A DNA stretch of 64,000 nt from Arcanobacterium pinnipediorum (GTDB taxonomy: Bacteria; Actinomycetota; Actinomycetes; Actinomycetales; Actinomycetaceae): NCBI RefSeq assembly GCF_023973165.1, contig NZ_CP099547.1, positions 1,240,001 to 1,304,000 on the forward strand, in the 5' to 3' direction. Positions 59,082 through 64,000 of this stretch are shown piece by piece (the first letter of the stretch is position 1; the number at the start of each line of letters is the position of its first letter). Below the pieces are notes generated by a model. That model was given only the letters and a program-made list of their open reading frames with translations. It was not told the origin of the DNA and searched no databases. Made by a program: the position numbers and the translations under genes.

Positions 59082-60035
59082 TTACTTAGCTTTGCCAGTC
59101 AAACCCTTGGTGATGGTTTCTGCGTCATAACGCAGAAGATCAAGATATGTTGGCACATCGCCATCAGCATCGGTGAGCGAATCGACGTAGAGCACGCCCC
59201 CAAACGGTGTTCCAGTTGCTTCGACAACCGGCTGCATCTTGTTATCTACGGTTGATTCACAAAATACGGCTGGAACCTTAGAAGACTTAACGAAGTTTTC
59301 CACGTCTGCCATGCGCTGAGGCGTTAGGGCACCTTCAGCATTGACACCCCAGAGGTACTTTTCTGTAAGTTTCATATCGCGTGCCAGGTAGGAAAATGCG
59401 CCTTCACAGGTGACAAGAGCACGCTGATCGGTTGGGATTGAAGCGAGCTCCTTTTCCATATTCTCTTTGACGCTGGCAAGTTCCTTCTTGTATTTTTCAC
59501 CATTATCTTTGTAATAGTCAGCATTATCTTTATCGATAGAAGAAACTGCCCGGACGATGTTATCAACGTAAATCAATGCTGAATCGGGCGACATCCAGGC
59601 GTGTGGATTTGGTTTTCCTTCATATTCACCTTCGGCAATGGCAATCGGTTCCACGCCTTCGGAAAGGTCGTAGTGTGGGGCATCGACGTCGGCAACAAAC
59701 CGCTCGAACCAACGCTCCAAGCCCAAGCCATTATTCAAGATCAGATCAGCTTTTTCAGCTTTCTTAATATCGTTCGGTGTTGGCTGGTAATCATGGATCT
59801 CTGCATCTGGCTCAGTGATCGAAAGGACGGTCATCTTATCGCCAGTAACTTGGCTAGCCATATCCGCAATAACCGTAAACGTCGTCAAAACAACCGGTTT
59901 GTCACTGTGCTGGTCCATTTGAGCGCCCGAATCCATTTTCTCGGCAGCTGAATCGGAAGAAGAGCACCCCGTCAACGCGAGTGCGCAGCTCGCAACTAGT
60001 GCTGGAATTACGCGCGATAATTTCTTGATATTCAT
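59082..60035 (-). CDS. Mn/Zn ABC transporter substrate-binding lipoprotein (TroA/PsaA cluster 9)
   Basis: About 317 residues from the ATG at 60035, which has GGAGAG at the right distance and gives a clean signal peptide; the longer frame to 60086 would cover the promoter. The lipobox is LTGC. Metal ligands are seen in EIHDYQPTP, ANPHAWMSP, CESTVDNK (Glu) and VDSLTDADG (Asp), the His-His-Glu-Asp set of cluster 9 proteins, and the short linker lacks the His-rich loop of ZnuA, which slightly favours Mn. It delivers metal to the permease encoded downstream. Confidence 0.9.
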   Translation of the reverse strand: MNIKKLSRVIPALVASCALALTGCSSSDSAAEKMDSGAQMDQHSDKPVVLTTFTVIADMASQVTGDKMTVLSITEPDAEIHDYQPTPNDIKKAEKADLILNNGLGLERWFERFVADVDAPHYDLSEGVEPIAIAEGEYEGKPNPHAWMSPDSALIYVDNIVRAVSSIDKDNADYYKDNGEKYKKELASVKENMEKELASIPTDQRALVTCEGAFSYLARDMKLTEKYLWGVNAEGALTPQRMADVENFVKSSKVPAVFCESTVDNKMQPVVEATGTPFGGVLYVDSLTDADGDVPTYLDLLRYDAETITKGLTGKAK

Positions 60036-60058
60036 ACTCTCCATCGTAGTACGCCACT

Positions 60059-60085
60059 GAACAATATATATGTTCGAGATGTTCA
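60059..60085 (-). promoter_or_regulatory. Promoter-operator of the metal-binding lipoprotein gene
   Basis: GAACA-ATATATA-TGTTC (60059-60075) is a 17-base inverted repeat that continues into TGTTCGAGATGTTCA (60071-60085). A TATATT -10 candidate lies inside it, 24-50 bases before the ATG. It shares TGTTCGAG with the 58943 palindrome. Confidence 0.5.
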
Positions 60086-60151
60086 AACATTAGCTTTACC
60101 ACACACCAAACTCCGTCCAACGCCGTCGGCCCGTCGAAACGAAAGCACGAT

Positions 60152-60184
60152 AGTTACACGGTTTGCTAAACTAGCCGTGTAACT
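60152..60184 (+). promoter_or_regulatory. 10-bp inverted repeat upstream of the LssY-C gene
   Basis: AGTTACACGG (60152-60161) and CCGTGTAACT (60175-60184) flank 13 bases, 55 bases before the start codon. It could be an operator; no regulator gene is adjacent. Confidence 0.5.
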
Positions 60185-60238
60185 TAGTTGCTTTATTACA
60201 TTATTTATTTACCTCACTAAATTCAGAGGATGGTTCAG

Positions 60239-61549
60239 ATGGAATACATCAACGATTCACTACATTCTGATGCCATACCGGGAAACGATTACCATCCACA
60301 TGAGCACTATCCCATCCCAGATGTTCCCCCTGCCTACATCTCTCGAAATATCGATTCCCCCCATCGACGATGGCGCTCTGGTAGCCGTATTGCTATTTTC
60401 ACCTTCGTTACTATCGCACTGTTTAGTGCTAGCTGGCTGATAGTTCTTATCATCCTCCACCCAACGCACGGCTCGTGGATCATTAACTTACTTATTTTCT
60501 GGACGGCGATGACGTACTTCGTCTTACCGCGCCTGCACCAAATTTTTACCTACCTTTATGTTCCGGATTATTTCATTGGCAGAACGCGAACAAATGATGG
60601 TGTTTTAGGCGATCCGGTCAATCTGGCGTTTACCGGCAGCGAATCCGATATTAAAGCCGCTCTCACCCATGCGGGCTGGGTTGAAGCAGATGCGCTCAAC
60701 ATCCGCTCTGGGACGGAGATCGTCGTATCGACTCTTCGTCGCAGATCTTACCCAAAAGCTCCAGTTTCTGACCTTAACCTTTTCGGACGCAAACAAAATT
60801 TCAGTTTCCAGCGCGATGTTGATGGAACAACCTACCGGCGCCACCACATTCGCTTTTGGCGAGTGCCTGCTGGCTGGCAGCTACCTGGTGGACATAAAGT
60901 TGATTGGGTCGCCGCCGCTTCTTTTGACCGCACAGTTGGATTAAACTTCTTTACCTTGCAAGCAACTCACCGCATCGATGCCGATATCGACGCCGAACGT
61001 AATTTTGTTATCGACACTATCCGCTACGCCGATCCCAAGTGCGATGTAGACATCATTGAACATTTTTCCACCTCATACTATTCGCGCAATGGCGGTGGTG
61101 ACCTCATCATCACCGACGGTCATCTTCCCATCCTCGACGTTCGCGAAGCTAGCCACCGCTCGCCCTACACTGAGCCAAAAACTCTTCCACACTCGCATGC
61201 GTTGCCACCAGTTCCGCTGTGGTTCACTGCGGTTTTCCTTATCTTATTGGCATCGATCGCTTCCTCACGTCTCATAGCTTTTCAACCACACGGATGGCCC
61301 CTCCTTACACTAACTGCAGTCTTTGGGGTCTTGTTGTTTTTGACGTTTCGACGACGACGCTGGGCGTGGTTTGCGATTATGAGCTATTCCGCCGCACTGT
61401 CCATTTTGCTTCTTACTGCGCTTTCTTGGACCGACCTTTTCAATGAAACTACTTACTCGGTTGTAGGACTGACGGTATTGGTTTTGGTAACGATTGCCGA
61501 TGAGAAGATCTTGGGGTGGGTTAGAGAAAGACGTCGTCGTCGCACCTAG
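60239..61549 (+). CDS. Membrane protein with LssY C-terminal domain
   Basis: About 436 residues from the ATG at 60239 (an ATG at 60230 has GAGG too close). Two N-terminal helices (about 48-95), then a soluble domain with YVPDYFIGRTRTNDGVLGDPVNLAF and ALTHAGWVEADA, the opening of the LssY-C domain (PF14067), and three or four C-terminal helices (about 325-425). The N-terminal 40 residues are His/Pro/Asp-rich. LssY-C proteins occur in membrane or capsule loci but their role is not known. It is divergent from the metal-binding-protein gene. Confidence 0.78.
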   Translation: MEYINDSLHSDAIPGNDYHPHEHYPIPDVPPAYISRNIDSPHRRWRSGSRIAIFTFVTIALFSASWLIVLIILHPTHGSWIINLLIFWTAMTYFVLPRLHQIFTYLYVPDYFIGRTRTNDGVLGDPVNLAFTGSESDIKAALTHAGWVEADALNIRSGTEIVVSTLRRRSYPKAPVSDLNLFGRKQNFSFQRDVDGTTYRRHHIRFWRVPAGWQLPGGHKVDWVAAASFDRTVGLNFFTLQATHRIDADIDAERNFVIDTIRYADPKCDVDIIEHFSTSYYSRNGGGDLIITDGHLPILDVREASHRSPYTEPKTLPHSHALPPVPLWFTAVFLILLASIASSRLIAFQPHGWPLLTLTAVFGVLLFLTFRRRRWAWFAIMSYSAALSILLLTALSWTDLFNETTYSVVGLTVLVLVTIADEKILGWVRERRRRRT

Positions 61550-61644
61550 CGCCACGCATTTTCACTGCGTGTATTATTCGATTGACACAGTTAGCGCAAT
61601 ATGCGATTATATTAGTGTATTAATACAGCGACACAGAGGTGATC

Positions 61645-62022
61645 ATGTCTGTCGACGACTCTCGCCCCATCTGGATTCAACTAGTTGATACCTTCAGTCA
61701 CAATATTGTGACTGGAAAATGGCCAGCTGGATCACAAATACCCAGCGTCCGCGAGCTAGCGATAGATGCTGGAGTCAATCCCAATACTATCCAACGCTCA
61801 CTGTCCCAGCTCGATACCGCGGGTTTAACCGTCACCGAACGCACCCAAGGTCGATTCGTAACCAGCGATCTGCAAAAGATTGCCCGCAAACGATCCGAAC
61901 TGGCAGCCCGTGCCACGAGTAGCCATATTGCGACGATGGTTTCGCTTGGCATCGGCCCCGATGAAGCCATCGAACTCATTCGTGAGGGCTGGAAGAATCT
62001 TTCAACGCATAAAGGATCATAA
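61645..62022 (+). CDS. GntR-family regulator (YtrA subfamily)
   Basis: About 125 residues from the ATG at 61645, with GAGGTG upstream. The winged helix opens PIWIQLVDTFSHNIVTGKWPAGSQIPSVRELA and ends in NPNTIQRSLSQLDTAGLTVTERTQGRFV, and the short helical tail (about 80-125) without a ligand domain marks the YtrA subfamily. These repress the ABC transporter genes directly after them, here overlapping by one base (TAATG). Inducers elsewhere are often cell-wall antibiotics. Confidence 0.9.
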   Translation: MSVDDSRPIWIQLVDTFSHNIVTGKWPAGSQIPSVRELAIDAGVNPNTIQRSLSQLDTAGLTVTERTQGRFVTSDLQKIARKRSELAARATSSHIATMVSLGIGPDEAIELIREGWKNLSTHKGS

Positions 62023-62726
62023 TGGAGAAAACCTCACCCCTCATTCATCTTGAGGGCTTGACCAAACGTTACTCATCAACTACCGCACTAGATAACCTCA
62101 CCCTAGACTTATATCCCGGAAAAGTTATCGGACTGATCGGCAATAACGGCTCTGGTAAAACGACGCTACTGAAGATTTTAGCCGGAGTGCTCAACGATTG
62201 GGAAGGGACAGTTCGTATTTGCGGGCACGAACCTGGCCCACAAACAAAGAAACTTCTTGCTTTTCTCCCCACAGCACAATTCCTCGACAAAACTATCACT
62301 GCTGGTGATGCGTGCAATCTCTACGCACGTTTCTTTAGCGATTTTGACGTTAGTAAAGCACATGACCTGTTGCGCTATTTTGAACTCCCCTTAGATAAAA
62401 AACTCAAAGAAATGTCGAAGGGGATGGTTGAAAAAGTTCAGGTTTCGCTGGTTATGTCTCGCCAAGCAAGCATCTACCTACTCGATGAACCTATCTCAGG
62501 AGTAGATCCGGCAACGAGAAGTATTATTTTGCAGGGGATATTGCGCGATTTTAATCCAGAAGCACTCATGATACTGTCCACCCACCTGGTTGCCGACGTC
62601 GAGGCGATTCTTGACGACGTCATCCTCATTAACCAAGGCAAAGTGGCTCGTTACGCCAACGTCGATGATTTACGCGATGAATACGCAATGTCTCTCGATA
62701 GCATCTGCAGGAAAGGATTGTTCTAA
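62022..62726 (+). CDS. ABC transporter ATP-binding protein (YtrB-like)
   Basis: A 234-residue ATPase: Walker A GLIGNNGSGKTTLLKILAG (about 37-55), Walker B IYLLDEPISGVDP and the switch His in STHLVADVE. The signature is MSKGM instead of LSGGQ, a variant usual in YtrB/CcmA-like exporters controlled by GntR proteins. It starts on the last base of the regulator's stop codon and ends on the first base of the permease's ATG, so the three genes are tightly coupled. Confidence 0.9.
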   Translation: MEKTSPLIHLEGLTKRYSSTTALDNLTLDLYPGKVIGLIGNNGSGKTTLLKILAGVLNDWEGTVRICGHEPGPQTKKLLAFLPTAQFLDKTITAGDACNLYARFFSDFDVSKAHDLLRYFELPLDKKLKEMSKGMVEKVQVSLVMSRQASIYLLDEPISGVDPATRSIILQGILRDFNPEALMILSTHLVADVEAILDDVILINQGKVARYANVDDLRDEYAMSLDSICRKGLF

Positions 62727-63538
62727 TGTTTGCACTTCTTCTCCGCCAAGAGCTCACCTCACAAAAAGGCTGGCTAACGTCGACTTTTCTCACTGCTGGC
62801 CTTATCGCCGTTGTTTCTTTCGGGCTATCGTTACCACATATTCCAGGCATCACACATTTAACATATTTTACGTTGATAGCTACCATCTTTGGTCTGCCTG
62901 CGGTCTTGTTGATCGGTTTGGCAGCCCAATACTGGCAAACGATGTCTGGTGAACGCGGGTATTTCACACACACGATCCCAGCAAAACCACACGAACTATT
63001 CTGGGCAAAAACCGTCTTTGCATTCCTCGTTGAGCTTTGTGCACTGGGTTTTTCAATGCTCGCGTTTTTGGGACTCGCGCTGAGTAATGCATGGGAAAAC
63101 GAGATGTCACTGAGCCAATTCCTCCAGCCCTACACCGAGCTCATCGAACGCACTCCTACGTGGCTCGTTATCATTGGGATATTTTATGTTCTGTTTACAC
63201 TCGCGAGCATTATTCTCCAAAGCGCAGCCGTCATGAGTATAAGCTCGTTAGGACGGTTCACCGGCTCAACTGCAACCAACCTCGCCAAAGGCTTTATTGG
63301 ACTCTACCTCGTTGGTCAAATAGCGGGCGCTGTTGGCACATTGTTGTTGCCACTATCGGTACGAATCTCTGATTTGACTTTCACCTGGACGCCGATGCTA
63401 CCGAGCGTAATTCATTCACTTCAAACAGATAGCCAACCAGAAGTATTTGGTTTAGGCGCACTCATAACATTTCTCATTCTCACCATCGCACTCGTATGGT
63501 TGGGGATTCGCGCCATTAAACATACCTCGCTGCGGTAG
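62726..63538 (+). CDS. ABC transporter permease of the GntR-linked exporter
   Basis: A 270-residue protein with six hydrophobic helices (about 17-37, 42-66, 90-115, 140-165, 185-215, 238-260), the usual ABC-2-like plan. Together with the ATPase it forms an exporter whose substrate is unknown; YtrA-type systems elsewhere respond to cell-envelope antibiotics. One-base overlap with the ATPase gene. Confidence 0.82.
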   Translation: MFALLLRQELTSQKGWLTSTFLTAGLIAVVSFGLSLPHIPGITHLTYFTLIATIFGLPAVLLIGLAAQYWQTMSGERGYFTHTIPAKPHELFWAKTVFAFLVELCALGFSMLAFLGLALSNAWENEMSLSQFLQPYTELIERTPTWLVIIGIFYVLFTLASIILQSAAVMSISSLGRFTGSTATNLAKGFIGLYLVGQIAGAVGTLLLPLSVRISDLTFTWTPMLPSVIHSLQTDSQPEVFGLGALITFLILTIALVWLGIRAIKHTSLR

Positions 63539-63593
63539 GCCATTATCTCTGGCACCTATCAAACAAGATGCTCTAGTTGCTACCAAATACAAC

Positions 63594-63628
63594 GGTGGCT
63601 CAAGTCCACGTAGTGGTCTTGAGCCACC
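63594..63628. terminator. Hairpin between convergent ABC permease and amino-acid ATPase genes
   Basis: GGTGGCTCAAG (63594-63604) pairs with CTTGAGCCACC (63618-63628), extended by CCAC/GTGG inside. Confidence 0.7.
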
Positions 63629-63645
63629 GTCACATTCGATGCTAA

Positions 63646-64000
63646 TTAGGCAAATAGATCCAAGAACCGTTCAATGCGTTCAGTAGGAGCTGCGAAGAAA
63701 GCCTGAGTATCGCCGTCGAACTCTATTTTCCCATCCTGAAGGAAAATAATGCGATCAGCAATTGAGCGCGCAAAGCCCATATCGTGAGTGACAAGTATCA
63801 GCGCGGTTTGCTGGCGGGCAACATCTTGGAGAGTGGTGCGCACTTCCGCAGCCAACTCTGGATCCAACGCAGACGTTGGTTCATCACACAACAAATATTC
63901 TGGCTGCATCGCAAGTGCACGCGCGATTGCCACACGTTGCTTTTGACCACCAGAAAGCTGGTATGGATAAGCATCTTCGCGCCCAGCCAAGCCCACATTC
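63646..64000 (-). CDS. Polar amino-acid ABC transporter ATP-binding protein, C-terminal part (5' end outside window)
   Basis: The frame is open to the window edge, so only about 118 C-terminal residues are present. Signature LSGGQKQRVAIARALAMQP, Walker B YLLCDEPTSALDPE, and switch LVTHDMGFARSIADRIIFLQDGK place it with GlnQ/HisP-type ATPases of polar amino-acid importers. The end EAP-like AFFAAPTERIERFLDLF is normal for the family. The substrate and partner genes lie beyond the window. Confidence 0.9.
   Translation of the reverse strand, partial: NVGLAGREDAYPYQLSGGQKQRVAIARALAMQPEYLLCDEPTSALDPELAAEVRTTLQDVARQQTALILVTHDMGFARSIADRIIFLQDGKIEFDGDTQAFFAAPTERIERFLDLFA

Overview
The window looks like chromosomal DNA of a moderate-GC actinobacterium, most likely in the Actinomycetaceae (Arcanobacterium/Trueperella-like). 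This is inferred from gene families and gene order only: a PimB-type mannosyltransferase, a clpS-DUF2017-murI-MBL-rph-rdgB neighbourhood, DUF3039 beside a helicase, a SigK/RskA/DipZ group, and two very large cell-wall proteins ending in LAKTG plus a membrane anchor. No phage, plasmid or CRISPR locus was seen. The only intact mobile element is one IS256/IS1249-like insertion sequence.

Layout. 0-4 kb: tail of an IclR regulator, pimB, an M3 metallopeptidase. 4-7 kb: two identical tRNA-Glu(CTC) genes, tRNA-Gln(CTG) and gltX, then an FAH-family hydrolase. 7-11 kb: conserved actinobacterial proteins, an autoregulated-looking ribbon-helix-helix/DUF4097 pair and the IS. 11-20 kb: tRNA-Leu, bcp, NUDIX-like protein and the reverse-strand housekeeping run clpS-DUF2017-murI-MBL ... 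rph-rdgB. That run is split by a Fic gene and two membrane-protein genes, and a decayed copy of the MBL gene's 3' end is stranded beyond the Fic gene. 20-32 kb: pncB, helicase-DUF3039, hup, an AspT-type transporter, an esterase, a dihydroxyacetone kinase (fused DhaKL plus DhaM), an AI-2E family transporter and nadE.

32-45 kb: a 1532-residue wall-anchored protein with five H-x-H repeats behind a Fur-family-like box; GNAT, pirin, ferrochelatase, pyruvate oxidase, queuosine-precursor transporter, nitroreductase, S66 peptidase and flavodoxin genes. 45-48.5 kb: a probable SigK regulon. Divergent genes for a Met/Asp/Lys-repeat lipoprotein and for dipZ-sigK-rskA share a promoter region in which both directions carry CCAATCC-N15-CCGAAC. 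48.6-53 kb: a wall-anchored GH20 hexosaminidase. 53-64 kb: a poor intergenic region with repeats, a membrane protein/HTH pair, pdxS-pdxT, an HD-domain protein, a Mn/Zn ABC importer with operator-like palindromes and a long intercistronic hairpin, a LssY-C protein, a GntR-ABC exporter cassette, and the end of a polar amino-acid ABC ATPase.

Most interesting: the twin SigK-type promoters and the odd lipoprotein they flank; the Fic insertion with its stranded MBL gene tail; a dispersed long palindrome whose two copies (3.6 and 53.4 kb) differ by a compensatory base-pair change; and the H-x-H surface protein with a candidate metal box. All functional statements are read from sequence and memory of the families; no database search was run.
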